Shown: positions 23,593-35,700, counted from the first letter of the stretch. The stretch is 64,000 nucleotides of DNA from Orobanche coerulescens (GCA_033398695.1 CM065818.1:37906001-37970000), one strand, 5' to 3'. A program made the numbers and translations. The notes: a model not told the origin generated them from the sequence alone.

Positions 23593-23605
23593 TTCTAGCG
23601 CCAAT
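23593..23605 (-). other. Primer binding site of element D
   Basis: ATTGGCGCTAGAA on the minus strand directly follows the LTR. It matches the primer site of H. I did not identify the tRNA. Confidence 0.75.
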
Positions 23606-24519
23606 TGTTGTTGCCCAAAATATTATCCGAAGATGAATATTGCTGGAATGGTCGAGCAACAGCAAATTGCGAGAGCACGTCCGCGGGGGTGTGAATAACA
23701 CAAGATTTGCCGGGTTTGTTAGGCCCGGGCTTGAATGTTCTCGCGAGATGTTATTAATAAGAATACGTATGAGTACAAATATTAATGTAAGAATGCAATT
23801 ACAATGAGTGTAAAAGATCCTAGTTATCTAAGCTTTGTTTGTTCTTGTTCTCGTTTCTGCCGACCGTCTTAGGATTAAGAGGTTCCGAGAGTGAGAGATG
23901 AACTGATGTCCGAAGTGTATAGCTTTGCCAAGAGTAAATGCCAAGCCATGAGAAAAGCCAGAGAACAGCCTTTTTGGTATGCAGAAAAGCCGAGAGGTTT
24001 CCAAGTGCAGGATGCCTTCTATTTATAGGAGCTGGGATGCCTTTTGTCCTGACGGGCGATCGCCTTTCTTGTAATATAATAAGGGTGATCATCTTTAGGC
24101 ACATGGGCTGTCTGCCTTGAAGTCTGTGGCTGCTGCTGGCAGCCAGCTGTGCGGTCCAATAAGGAGCCAGCACGCGTCCTGAGTCGCTGTCACGGGAGGT
24201 CCCACTTGCACCTTTCGGCGGGTCTGTCGGTAGGTGAAAAGATGCTGACAGGCTGTGGTCAATGATACATGTTCTGCGGTGCCTTTTCCGGATCTGCACG
24301 TGGGTCTCTGTCCGAGCTTCGGCCTTTGCCGACTATACGGATGCTGGACTTGCGTGGCATGAGGCTGTCGTCAATGGCGGGCACCAGAGTCGATCGCTGG
24401 GTGCCAAGAGACGATCGTCTTGGATGTCGATAAGTCTGCCTTGGTCTTATCTGGCTCTGGCTCGGTCGCTCGGTCTCTGAAGCGATTGCCTGTTGAGACG
24501 TATAAATCTCGACACAACA
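23606..24519 (-). repeat. 5' LTR of element D (914 bp)
   Basis: Pairs with 20398-21361; TATA box at 24020-24027 (minus). Confidence 0.9.
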
Positions 24520-24524
24520 AGTGG

Positions 24525-25799
24525 TGTTTGAATTGTCGATATTGCATTAAGTGTGCTGGTTGTGTAAAGTTGTAATAGTCAATGTGATTGATTGATCGTA
24601 TGAGTATTGGTGTAATGTGAACATAAATGTTGTGTGCTGTGTTGCTAAGTTCACTCGTGTGGGTTCGACGGGCCTACGAGGATTCATGGCACAGGTCCAT
24701 GGGATCAGAACTTAGTATGTAGTGCTGAGGTCCAATCGTGCGGGTCTGACGAGGCATACGATGACACAGGGCACATGTCTATGGAATCAGGACACAGTAC
24801 GTCCAACCGTGTGGGTTCGACGGGATCTACGGTGACACGTGACACAGGTTCACGGGGTCGGGACTGGTTTTTGTGATTGTTGTGATTGGTTAAGCGTGTG
24901 CGGGTAGTTAAACCTACGGAGACACATGATAGGGGATCACGGTGTCATGAATGTGTGTTTGGATTATTATGTTTTGGTTAAGTCCGTGTGGGTTGTTGAA
25001 CCTACGGAGACACGTGACAAGGGATCACGGTGTCATGAATTGTGTTTTGTCAATCAAAGTTTTGAAGGAAAGTTTTTATGAAATGAATGTTGGGTCGAGC
25101 CCCACGCGATTGTGAAAAATGTTTCCGCATTGTAAATTGTTGGGATATGTACTGAGATTTTGGCTAATACACTAAAGTCCTCGAAATGGTTTTGTAATAC
25201 AGGACTCGAGGTCCTAAAGGTTTTCTAGTCCTAAACCCCCCGAGATGGGGATTTTATATTCAAATACTTCTTTACTTGTTTTCGAAATTCTAAAACCTCT
25301 CGAGAATGATTTGATAGTTTATTGTCGTATCTGATTCGTGGTTACTATTTGCTTGCTACATTTCGTATGGTTATGATACTTCTACTAGAAAATTCGAATT
25401 GCTAACCCCTTAAATGGGGAAAATGCATTTCATGCATTTTCAGGTATACTCAGTACGAGGGAGCAATCACAGGATCGGTATGGGAGATGATGAGCTACGA
25501 TACTAATTAAGAGTGATTTAGTTTTGTCATCCTGTCAAGTTGTAATTAGTCTTCCGTTGTACTGTACTTCGACCCCTGCGTGGGTACTATTGTAAAGAGT
25601 TATTTTCTGTTGGATTGAGTGGTACGACCTCATATGTCCGTGAAGTTTACTTGTGTTTGACCTTAACGGTCCGTTTTGTTATGTTGGTTGACCCTGGCCA
25701 GTCAAGCATTTAGCTATTCTGTGGAGTCCAGCCTAGTAGACCCTCATGAAAAAGGGTCTACGGCATGTAATATTCCTATGTGGATTTGGGGGTGTTACA
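24525..25799 (+). repeat. 3' LTR of element B, third segment
   Basis: Matches 6831-8103 of the 5' LTR, including the subrepeat block (24650-25045), and ends GGGGGTGTTACA at 25799. Confidence 0.9.
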
Positions 25800-26439
25800 T
25801 TATTGGGGTCCCTTCAGTCACATGGGTGTCATCAACACCCTCATCGCATTCTGCCTAACCACCTAATTTTGATTTCCAAACATATTATTGATATTTCACA
25901 TCATCTCTGTGGCCACGCTCTGATGTTGAAGCTGCAATACATTAGCCAGAAAATCTTGAATACAATGAGCCATCTCATCATATTTCTTCCATTACAGCAT
26001 TCAGCCATCCCTTGAAGCATAGAGTCCACGTCTGGTTATGATGAAAATTCCTCAGTTAGACCAAACTTGTATTCTTCACCAGTCGGTACAATAATTAAGT
26101 TTCTTATCAATCACAAAAATTAGTTACATCCAGTTTATTTATTTTGTGAGAATAACAACTAATGGATCTAAAGACACAGTGGAAATAAAATCAAACACAG
26201 TTGTCACATAATTTGAAGCAAAATATATTGGAAAACTTAGAAAAACAATATACAACCAATACCTTAAAAATCGCACATGCAAGCCAAGGTTGTGTTGATA
26301 TTTCCAGTACATTTCTCAAGTAAATTTGAAGTCCTCAATTTTATTATTTAGTCAATCATCATTTACGACAAGTGAAGTTAATAGTTGGTTCTCTTGACCA
26401 TTTATTGAAATCAATATAGAAGTTGATGGGTAGCTTATT
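25800..26439. other. Unassigned sequence between element B and the LINE remnant
   Basis: Moderately AT-rich; short frames only, none recognised. The first five bases, TTATT, would be B's right target duplication, which cannot be checked because B's left end is outside the window. Confidence 0.5.
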
Positions 26440-26782
26440 CTAAATATATCTTTTTTTATTACCGAGAGAAAAAGAGACAAAAACAAAACTTAAAAATTCA
26501 AGACAAACGAACTCGACACCAGCTGCATCCGCAAGCAGGTGCGGAGATAGGCCGGTTGGAGGATCTTCAAAAACAATCCAGGGATCGCTGCCAGTAGCTC
26601 CAATTTTAGCTAAAATATCCACACAAGCGTTTCGCTCTCTGAGCATGTGAAGCAAGTGAACACACCAAGTCCTATGCAACAGATCCTTTATACTTTGAAT
26701 GATGGAGGCATATTTACTCCATGTATAAAGAGGTTGTGTGATAAGGTGCAACACATTTTGAGAGTCCAAGTAGCACACAAGC
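26440..26782 (-). pseudogene. C-terminal part of a LINE-type RNase H domain (right part at 61056)
   Basis: RNase H domains of plant LINEs degrade RNA in RNA-DNA hybrids. The 112-residue frame begins with a DS motif (YLDSQNVLHLI) and ends with HMLRERNACVDILAKIGA, typical of the C-terminal half of this RVT_3-type domain. A short A-rich run on the minus strand (near 26449) follows the stop, as at a LINE 3' end. Its N-terminal half lies at 61056-61412, with copia element E inserted between them. The two halves read in the same direction across E's target site. Confidence 0.75.
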
Positions 26783-27621
26783 TGTTGGAATAATTCGGTA
26801 CTTGCACGTGTATTACAAATAATATTCTGAACTGAACTATAACAAAGAACAGAATCAAATATTACACTTGAAGCGAAAGAACAATTTTTAATAAAAAGAC
26901 TTAAGATCGTCCGAAGCTAGAGCTTTTGCCCGCAAGACGAGAATACGCCCCGGTAGTGCTCAGGGTAAAGCGGCTCATCCCCAAAGGTTAAAACAATCTG
27001 AACGTCTCAACAGTAGCAGCACCGCAAACTTAACGAGCACCTGCGAACTGGATTGGAACGTAGACTGAACTTGAATATGTTATGCTATACTTTGATAAAA
27101 ATGCACTGTTTTTTTTTCGTAAATTCTGCAATGACCAAATGCTGATATATATAGCACATCTCGATCAAGTGAAGGGACTCTTTGCCATTAATCCTTCCAT
27201 GATGGTTGGCGATTTCAGATGCCCAAAGGGCTCGGTCGGATGAAGAGTCTTGCCTCTTGGAGTGAAGTATTTACTAGGCAACTCAAGAGTCTTGGTCCAT
27301 ACCAAAAAGTTTGGTGGACTTACGGATTTGGTCCAAAAAGATAAGCCCAAAGCACCAAGATCCAAGTCCTGGGCCTGGACTGAGCCTGAGCCCGAGCCCG
27401 AGCCCGACAGGATAAACGAACGGTCGGTCAGCAGCGGCGGCGGTGCGCGTGTGTGTGTGTGTGCGTGAGGACACCCTTACACACCAACCCACTTTTTATT
27501 AAGCCCATATAGACAAAGACATTAAATACAAGCAAAAACATCCATCCACAATCAATGTGGGACAACTAACATCATATATATCATGTTAGTTCCTACTCCA
27601 ATATCCAACATTAACATATAA
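26783..27621 (-). repeat. 3' LTR of copia element E, distal segment
   Basis: Begins TGTTGGAATAATTCGG on the plus strand, as at 46300. Contains GAGCCC and GT microsatellite runs (27380-27470). Interrupted by the Helitron at 27621/27622. Confidence 0.9.
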
Positions 27622-27632
27622 CTAGTATAACA

Positions 27633-27650
27633 CCCGTGTAATTACACGGG
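27633..27650 (-). terminator. Helitron 3' terminal hairpin
   Basis: CCCGTGTAATTACACGGG is a perfect palindrome followed by 11 bases ending in CTAG. In Helitrons this hairpin marks the end of rolling-circle transposition. Confidence 0.9.
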
Positions 27651-27707
27651 AACACAAAAAAGAACTCTTATGTAAATATATAATATATAAATCGTTCATT
27701 ATAAATT

Positions 27708-28660
27708 TCATAATACTTCTTTATAATAAACTACACTATTTATTCTGTTTATGATTACACCATTCTCATCGGAACAAAAGATTTCTAGTCTTTCCTCATC
27801 TTCACTCTTGATATAGCTACATAAAGCAAACCATGACCGAATACGGGCTGGGAAGATACATACCGACATCAGAGAGCGTTGACATTGACTCTTAAATATA
27901 GTCATGGCAAATCTCATAATAAGTTGGAACTGACGTATTTGAAATTTAAATGGTAATTTGATATCTATCGGGCTTAATATCAATTGTGGAATAAATACTT
28001 TACTCTCAGAATTATTCCCCGAATTTTTTTGTTCAATAATATAGTTACGGATTTGGAAAATTATTAATGGTGTGACATTGCATAATCCTGATGATTGATC
28101 CATATTTTGAATTAGCATAATTGAAACTCTTACTTATGATTTCAAGATGTGATTTGGAATTCTAGAACACTTGATGCTATTAAAAATTTTTGACCTTTAG
28201 AGGTCGCATAAATTTTGCATATATTATCAGAACTGAGATATATCCGCTTGTCTTTTAAAATTATAGACATCACGTAATCGTTTACTACCTTCACAATGTC
28301 GTTTGTTGGCGCCAGGATTGCTCTTTCTTCAAAAAATTACTTTATGGAAAGTTACTTATAAGTGAATGATACATCAATGGCTGCAATATGATCTTCGACA
28401 TTCCAGATCAGTAAATATCAAGAATATCAATCAAGGTTTCTCTATCGACTTCTTCACCTAGCTTACCATCTACAATTTTGAGGATTCATTCGGAGAAGTC
28501 CTTAATTTCTTGTAGATGGTGAGATGACATTGTTTCTCCAATAATTTATCTCATATTCTTGGTCAGCCTTATGAGTTTGCAATGATGCCAACGTGAATAA
28601 GAGCTTATACTTGAATAACCGATTTATGCATTGTCCTTTGGTACAACTTCATTTGTAGAT
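27708..28660 (-). pseudogene. Helitron helicase (Pif1-type), C-terminal remnant
   Basis: Helitron RepHel proteins unwind DNA during rolling-circle transposition. The frame 28118-27708 (136 residues) starts with LIQNMDQSSGLCNVT and contains KLPFKFQIRQFQLIMRFAMTI, the conserved C-terminal stretch of these helicases; the usual TINKSQG motif is altered to TIFKSQC. Upstream (28260-28660) further helicase sequence, including an ILAPTN-like stretch, is recognisable only across frames with stops. Walker motifs and the Rep nuclease domain are absent, so the copy cannot be autonomous. Confidence 0.8.
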
Positions 28661-28729
28661 ATACTAAATAATTGTGGCAAGGGTAATTTTAGTAAAATTT
28701 AAAATTTAAAAAGCTTTTAGAAATACATA

Positions 28730-29800
28730 AGAGATTTTGACTATAGCATAAAATTAAGCACTTCTCAAATTACAATAAAAAAAACATAATATTAACATAT
28801 ATAATTTAATTACTTGTATGACTTATTATAAACATACCTGTTAATTTAGAAAACTATATCCAAGTCTTAGCCTTAAAATTATCAAGACATTTAATAATTT
28901 AGATTGTTATTTAAGAATAGCTTGGATAAGTTAAAAAATATACATCATAATTTTGTCCTAATTAACAATGACCTTAAAATTTTGGAAAATTTCAAAAGAA
29001 AATCTCAATTGATTTGATTGAAGTGAAACGGCATATTTATGCTTACATGATATTTTCCAAACATTTAGCTTCATATTTAAGAGTATTAAAGTCTAACCAT
29101 TTTACGTTAAAAAATAAAAAAGAGTTGAAATACTTTAGTAATTTCTGAATCTTGTATTACAAAAAATCTCGACGTCATTTGGTTGAAGTGAAACTATATG
29201 TATATTCATTTTAAAATAGGTTTTGAAATTACAAAGTAAGGAGATTAGGACTTATAACCTAAAATTAAGTACTTTCCAAAAGAAGCATCATCATCGTAGT
29301 ATATATATAAGTGAATTACTTGTATGACTTATTGTAAATATACTAATCGCGGGGTTAACTAAGAAAACTACATCCACATCCTAGCCTAATTAAAATTATC
29401 CTCATTTTTGAAAAGTAAAAAATACCCAATTTTGTTTGTAATATAAGATGAGCTCGGAAAAGTTGTAGGGTACTTTTCAGGCATTGAACTTCATATTTAA
29501 GAGTACTAAATTCAAGAAATTTTATATTCAAAAGAAGAGAAAAATAATTTGAGTATCTTTAGTAATTTGTGAAACTTCTATTACAAAAAATCTAAGTGAC
29601 ATTTGGTTTAGTTGAACCTTTATATCACTTTTATATGATATTATTTTCAAACATTTAACTTAATATATAGAAGTATTAAAGTTGGCACATTTTACATTCA
29701 AGAGAATACATAAATAGTTGGACACTTTTAGTAATTTCAGAAACTCGTATTAGAAAAAACCTCAATTCAAATCTGACTGTGTTAAACTGCATTTGATGAA
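28730..29800. repeat. Diverged tandem repeats inside the Helitron
   Basis: A block starting near 28730 recurs near 29235 (CCTAAAATTAAGTACTT, TTACTTGTATGACTTATT). A shorter module (TTCATATTTAAGAGTA ... TTTAGTAATTT) recurs near 29060-29140, 29483-29558 and 29653-29728. Confidence 0.65.
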
Positions 29801-30765
29801 ATTTTAGTTCCACGTTCTTTTTGGTCCTTTTTTTCTTGCCAAAATGGTCCAAATCGTTAAGTATTTAACGATTTCTGTTAAATGGCCAAAAAGGAGATAA
29901 TTTAATCCTTATATTTAAAAAAATTACATAAATTATTTGGATATAATTTAACATATAAAAGCAAATCCAAAACCTTCAGAAATATATAGTTGATTTCAAA
30001 AGTAGATAAATTAACAAATCTTTTGAAACTAAAAAAATAAAAAAATTACTTAAAAATCACTTAAAACGATCAAATTTTATTTTATGAAATTTTCTGTGTA
30101 CAAAGATGAATCTACGAATTATTATTATTAAATTTAATTTCTTATATATTTAGAAACATCTCTATGAAAATTCATAAAATTAGTAATTATATAATTTAGT
30201 AAATATAAGTTTTCATTTATTTTGTTATTTTATATTAATTAAATAAGATTTAAAATTAAAATAGGTTAATTGATTTATTCCATAGTTTCTTTAATTTATT
30301 TCTAAATAATAATTAAAAACCAGTATTTCTACACTTTCAATAATACTTTTAATAAGATTATTTCGATTTATTTAATTGATTAGGACTTCAAGTACCTTTT
30401 TATTATATCCATTCAACACTTTTTGCATACCCCCAAATCTTTAATTTCAATTGATATTTCTTTTATTGATACTTCTAATTATAGTGACTAATCAATATAA
30501 ACTAATTAATTAGTGGAATATTTAATATTTCTGCGAGATTTTAGATTTAAATTTTTAATATATAGTGTATACTACTATATTAAATTTTTCTTTGTTTGTG
30601 ATTTATATTTTTTAATTATGAAAATATGAAATATTTATGTAAATATAATCAATTCCTATTTATTTATAATTCATATTCCTTAATTCGTAAAACTTGATAA
30701 GGTATGTAGGAATTATTTAAGGTATAACTATAATGTAATTAATGCAATGATGATTAGGCCAGTAA
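29801..30765. other. AT-rich Helitron interior
   Basis: Very AT-rich; no coding sequence or distinct structure recognised. Confidence 0.6.
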
Positions 30766-30773
30766 TTGATTAT

Positions 30774-30861
30774 GTGTCAGCTGAAGCATGAGAGGCTGAC
30801 ATATAAGCATACGAAGCACCAGCAAAAGACATGTGGCAGCCGAAGCATGAGAAGCTGCCAC
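30774..30861 (-). repeat. Two hairpins with covarying stems near the Helitron 5' end
   Basis: GTCAGC (30776) pairs with GCTGAC (30795). The second copy has GGCAGC (30835) and GCTGCC (30854). Both loops contain GAAGCATGAGA. The stem change is compensated on both sides. Confidence 0.6.
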
Positions 30862-30899
30862 TTAGGCTCAGCGCATTCTGCATTAGTATATAGGGGAGA

Positions 30900-31059
30900 T
30901 ATCTCACTCACCGGAAATCAGTTTAGAAATATTAAATATACCACGTTCATCTACTCACGACGTAGATTAACATTCAATAAATATTTTAATTAAATAATAG
31001 ATATTTAATTAACAATATTTATTCTTAATAAATAGTTAATTACTAAACCATTTCCAACA
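30900..31059 (-). repeat. 3' LTR of copia element E, proximal segment
   Basis: Matches 60897-61055. Its minus-strand start TGTTGGAAATGG follows the polypurine tract at 31060-31072. Confidence 0.88.
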
Positions 31060-31072
31060 ATCCCCACATGAG
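31060..31072 (-). other. Polypurine tract of element E
   Basis: CATGTGGGGAT on the minus strand directly before the LTR, a usual copia tract. Confidence 0.8.
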
Positions 31073-31689
31073 TGAGAATGCCAATGCAAAATGAATGCAA
31101 ATGCATAGTTCAATCCTCAAGAGACAATATTGCATTTGGCTAGGTGGCTTGTGACCTTGAACATATCCATTGTCAACATCATCGAGTATACTGGCAGCAT
31201 AGTGGTCATGAAAAACCTTGAACTAGTCCTCCATGGTGTATGCCGAGACAATAATATAGACACAATGTCATCTCAATTCCATCCGTTCTTACGTTTTGTG
31301 TCCTTTTCGGCCTTGGACACCCCTTTGGATTCATAAGTGTATCAACTGAAGCGGCTCTCACTTCACACTTATATAGGTGATTCTTATTCCCAAATATCCT
31401 ACTATAGTTGACCTCTCCAAGGTAATCAAGAATCATTAAAAATCATAAGACTTAACCTCACCACATGTAGGTAAACAATCACTCACTGTTTTCAGAGAAT
31501 AGGTATGTCTGAGTGTTTTAACACACGGATTATTATAACTTCGTTATCCCATTGAACCAAGCTCTTGGGATCCTCCAATCTACAAGGTTGGGTTTCCGCT
31601 ATAATCATCCTTATGATGTGGATTTAACACCCATTCCCTCTAACAATTTATACATTTGATCTCGATTAATACTCTTCGTCAGCGGATCC

Positions 31690-33114
31690 GCCAGATTATC
31701 TATTGACCTTACATAGTCAATTGAGATAATCCCACTCAAGATCAAATGCCTCAAGGCATTATTTCATCGACGAATATGTCAAGACTTACCGTTATAAAAC
31801 ATATTTTGTGCCCGTCCAATAGCAGCTTGGCTATCACAGTGTATCAACACAGACGGCACAGGTCTCGTCCAACATGGAATATCCTCGAGGAAATTCTTAA
31901 GCCATTCAGCTTCTTCACCATGGTAGACCTTGCAATATAAGTTTGTTTCTTGGACTTCCAAGATACAGCGCCACCCCAATAGTGAACACATATCCAGTCG
32001 TAGAAAATGAGTCTTTCCATTCGGATATCTAATTAGCATCATTCTACCCTTCAAGTACAGCAGGCTCTCTTGAATAATGAATCGCAAAGTTCTGAGTATA
32101 TTTTAAATAACTCAGTACTCGTTCTAGAGCCCTCCAATGTTCTTTACTTGTATTAGTTGTGTAGCTACTCAACTTGTGAACCGAGAATGCTATATCAGGA
32201 TGGGTACAATTTGATAGATACATCAAACTCCCAATGATCTTAGCATATTCATCTTGATCCACAGGTTCACCTTTATGATTAATCAGATGAACATTCGGTT
32301 CCCAAGGAGTCTTAGCAATGGGTTTATCAAAAGCGTTGAATTTCCTTAACACTTTCTCAACATAATGAGATTGCGTCAAAGCAATTCCGTTAGGCGTTTT
32401 CAGAATCTTAATTCCAAGAATAGTATCAGACAAACCCGTATCTTTCATGCTAAAATTCTTACTTAGCATTCGTTTAGTTTCACCAATCACATGAGAGTTG
32501 CTACCCATTATCAAAATGTCATCTACATAGAGACAAACAATAACGTAATTGTCACCCGTTTTCTTAACATAGACACATTTGTCACTCTCATTGATATTGA
32601 AACCATTTGACAACATCACTTCGTCAAATTTCAAATGCCACCGCAGAGGTGCTTGTTTCAAACCATATAAAGACCATTGTAGTTTGCATACCATGTGCTC
32701 TTTCCCAGGTACTACAAACCCTTCCGGTTGTTTCATATAGATTTCATCATCCAACTCCCCATACAAGAATGCAGTCTTAACATCCATTTGATGAATCTCG
32801 AGATTGCGCAAAGCAGCAATAGCGAGTAGCACCCTAATAGATGTAAGTATTGTCACGGGCGAATAGGTATCGAAGAAATCACAGTTTTTTGCCTAAAGCC
32901 TTGAACTACAAGTCGGGCCTTATATTTGTCAATAGTACCGTCAGACTTGTACTTCTTTCTTAGGATCTATTTACATCCTAAAGCCTTACAACCCTGTGGT
33001 AGTTCAACTAACACCAAAGTATGATTCAGCATAATAGACTCAATCTCAATGTCTATTGCCTCTTTCCAGAAAGCCGCATCTGGACTGAATAAAACTTCTT
33101 TTATAGATACCGGG
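31690..33114 (-). pseudogene. pol: Copia reverse transcriptase and RNase H (element E)
   Basis: The main frame, 32856-32044 (270 residues), carries the copia reverse-transcriptase block: HQMDVKTAFLYGELDDEIYM, CKLQWSLYGLKQAP and the catalytic LYVDDILIMG. It runs on to the SLMYLSNCTHPDIAFSV stretch. RNase H follows in other frames at 32087-31690, with the CDSQAAI motif. Upstream, 33114-32857 encodes the start of the reverse-transcriptase domain but is broken by a frame shift before 32856. A second shift separates reverse transcriptase from RNase H near 32050. The catalytic YVDD is intact, but the polyprotein is not. Confidence 0.9.
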
Positions 33115-33835
33115 TCACCGTCTAACATTAAAACGATGTAGTCTGGTCCATATATCTTTACTTTCCGTACTCTTAGTACCTCGTCTAGGTTCTACATTGA
33201 CTGGTGTAGACCTAGGTCGCTTTCTATTCAGTCGTTCAGATAACACCGGATTCGAGCTTGAGGCTTCATTTTCATCTATGGTTTCATAACACATAGGCTC
33301 ATCTACAAGTTTAGAACTTGTAGCTTCATCATCAACTGCTTTTCTAGAGTTAGGATCAACCTTATTCTTATTTTCAAAGAATACAGCATTCCTTGATTCA
33401 ATCGTTGTATTTACATGAATGTCGGGTATCTCTGATTTATGTACAACAAACATGTAAGCGCTACTGTTAAGTGCATAACCAATAAAGATACAATCGATCG
33501 TCTTAGGACCAATTTTAACTTGTTTAGGTAGAGGCACCTCAACTTTTGCCAAACACCCCCACACTTTGAGATACTTGTATGATGGTTTTCTTCTTTTCCA
33601 CAACTCGTAAGGAGTAACATCCTTACCTTTGCGTTGAATCTTGTTCAATATGTAGTTGGCTGTCAAGACAGCTTCCCCCCACATGTTCTGGGGTAACCCT
33701 GAACTAATTAATAATGCATTCATCATATCTTTAAGTGTTCGATTCTTATGTTCAGCAACGCCATTAGATTGTGGTGCATATGGAGCCGTGGTTTGATGAA
33801 TTATACCACTTTCGTTGCATAATTCCTCAAATGGA
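33115..33835 (-). pseudogene. pol: Copia integrase, C-terminal half (element E)
   Basis: Integrase inserts cDNA into the host genome. This part contains the third catalytic acidic residue in GVAEHKNRTLKDM and the downstream LPQNMWGEAV and WGCLAKV stretches typical of copia integrase. Its N-terminal half is at 42443-43207. Element F separates the halves, and its target duplication ATGGA shows the frame was continuous before insertion. The frame ends at 33115 just before the reverse-transcriptase region. Confidence 0.9.
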
Positions 33836-35700
33836 TGTAACACCCTCAAGATATTCGAGGTATATTACAGCGCCGTGAATCCCTATATGGGACCCACCAG
33901 GCTGAACAGCATCATACTCATCGACTCACATAAACGACAGAACAATACCATGTCATAAAGACGCAAAACAGAATAATCCACCCGGTTCAACCGGTCAATA
34001 TAACATCATCATCCAACACAACATAATAAGCAACAATACAATCCGAACGAACAAAGACCCCTTAAGTACTCGAGTACAACTATTATTTCAAAAGAAACCC
34101 AAAAGATGAAAAGGTAAAAGACACTAAAACGTCACTCGTGCACAATCATCACGCACGGCCATCATCCGTATCTTGGTCCAATACCGCTCGTCTCGATGAA
34201 CGACTGAAATTCATAAAACGAATTTCCCCAAAACGGGTCCCCAGAGGGGTTAGCAATTACGCTAGTACAAGTAACCAGATGAACGACTTACATCTTACAC
34301 ATATAGTAATGCATGCAATTCAAGAAAACATAGTTCCAAAACACTCATTTCCGGAAATGCCAATGATCAAACCACATTTGTAAAAATGCACCACAATTAA
34401 CCGCGGACCCACAGCTTCGTGGATCCCTGCCGAGACCCCGTCGGATCTAACCCACAGTGGTTAAAAGCAAGCTCGCGGTTCCACAGCTTCGTGGAGCCCT
34501 ACCGAGACCCCGTCGGATCTAACCCGCATTGAGCATACACACGCACACAATTTATCATACAAAACTACTATGTCAAGATCGTAAGTTCATAAGGATACTT
34601 GCCTCGATTAAATAGACGATGACACGAACGGAACGGAAGAATCAAGCACAACCACGAGGAACCGGCGAAAATGAACCTAACGATTCGAATAACACAATCA
34701 CAACCAACTGTAGATGATTACGGAAATGGAATACAACCGGAAACCCGCCTACGATTCATGTATATATTCATACCAAAAATAACAACGAGGGCGGACCACA
34801 ACCAAACCCTTTCGATTCCGTAAAAATCCACAAAATATCCATGAATCCGTAGGAAAACTAAAGATACTAACAATATCAATCGTATACATCATGAATCCAT
34901 CAACAAAACGGAACTAATCGGAAGAAAATCCCAAAACCCCCAAATTAATCGAAACTAGGGTTCTAGAAATATTACCTTTGAAGATTCAAGTACTAAGATC
35001 CGAAGAACACGCGTTAGATTGATTATCCGAGCCTCACAACCGAAGGAAGATGATGAAAATCGACTCGAATGAAGAATGCTTGAGAGTTCTCCCCCTTTAG
35101 CTCTCTCTCTTTCTCGCGCGGTGAAATGAAGAAGAAGGCAATGATTTCGTCTAATAAAGACGAGTTTGCCTGATTGACCGCTTTGTGTGCAGCGGCCAGC
35201 TTAGGTGTGCCGCGGCATGTGCCAAAAATTTACTCCTGTGGTTTCGGCGTTGTGCAGCGGCACGGCTGCGTGTCTGCGGCACCGATCTGTTGGGTTTAGG
35301 TCGCGAAGACACACGAGTGTGCCGCGGCACGGACAGTGTGCCGCGGCACTGCTTGTGCCGCGGCACGGATGGGTGTGCCGCGGCACAGTCTGATTTGTCC
35401 GACCAACAATCGAAGGGATTTTGTGTGCCGCGCACACACCTTGCCCGCGGCCCACACCCCCTTATGGGTTCCAAAATGATAAAAATGATCCGGAAGAGAA
35501 TAAAACGATAGGAATCAATATTTGGGAACCAACAACACGAAATGGATCCACGACAACCCCAAACGGCGGTTCCGCACAACAATAACGAGAATACGGTTCA
35601 ACGGTTTGTGGGAAGGACATCCGAGAAGTACACGAGGGTCACTACGATCGAGAAATACACCAAAAGCGAAAATACGGGGAAAGAAAATACGGATATTACA
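33836..35700 (-). repeat. 3' LTR of element F (1865 bp)
   Basis: On the minus strand it runs from TGTAATATCCG (at 35700) to GAGGGTGTTACA. It contains GTGCCGCGGCAC palindromes (35186-35386) and two subrepeats (34404-34525) with CCGAGACCCCGTCGGATC. Very similar to 40559-42438 apart from short indels at the palindromes. Confidence 0.92.
35186..35386 (-). promoter_or_regulatory. GTGCCGCGGCAC palindrome array, left LTR of F
   Basis: Perfect copies are at 35319, 35338, 35355 and 35375 (spacing 19, 17, 20). Degenerate ones are at 35186, 35207, 35252 and 35270. A weak TATA-like TTTATTA lies beyond the array on the minus strand near 35155. Open frames across the array on both strands come from the repeated GC-rich motif. 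Confidence 0.75.

Larger units (their letters stand above)
20398..24519 (-). mobile_element. Element D: gag-only Tat-like Ty3/gypsy retrotransposon
   Basis: It has LTRs at 20398-21361 and 23606-24519, a polypurine tract at 21362-21374 and a primer site at 23593-23605, all on the minus strand. AGTGG is duplicated at 20393-20397 and 24520-24524, and the empty target is near 6826. The 2.2 kb interior holds a broken gag homologous to that of H and a region matching H 50000-50345. It lacks polymerase and also lacks H's antisense gene. Confidence 0.9.
5941..25799 (+). mobile_element. Element B: gag-only Ty3/gypsy (Tekay-like) retrotransposon, split by A, C and D
   Basis: It consists of 5' LTR remainder (5941-8103), primer site (8108-8120), internal region with a damaged gag (9499-10606), polypurine tract (10738-10750) and a 3' LTR in three pieces (10751-11735, 20011-20397, 24525-25799). 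Rejoined, the 3' LTR is about 2.65 kb and matches the 5' LTR; roughly the first 485 bases of the 5' LTR are left of A and outside the window. The internal region is only 2.65 kb and has no protease, reverse transcriptase or integrase. It needed enzymes in trans, plausibly from relatives of F, whose gag is homologous. Confidence 0.85.
27622..30899 (-). mobile_element. Helitron (3278 bp), decayed
   Basis: On the minus strand it begins TCTCCCCTATATACTAATGC (at 30899) and ends in CTAG (at 27622). A perfect 18 bp hairpin palindrome (27633-27650) lies 11 bases before the end. It sits between A (27621) and T (30900), as Helitrons require, and the uninterrupted copy of the target is at 60887-60910. 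A helicase remnant lies at 27708-28660; the rest is AT-rich, with long tandem repeats. Confidence 0.92.

Noticed and set aside
25800..26439. Possible host exon between B and the LINE remnant
   Set aside because: Only short frames without splice or domain support.
35185..35582. Cys-rich frames on both strands in the LTR of F
   Set aside because: The GTGCCGCGGCAC motif has no stop in several frames; the other LTR has different frames after indels.
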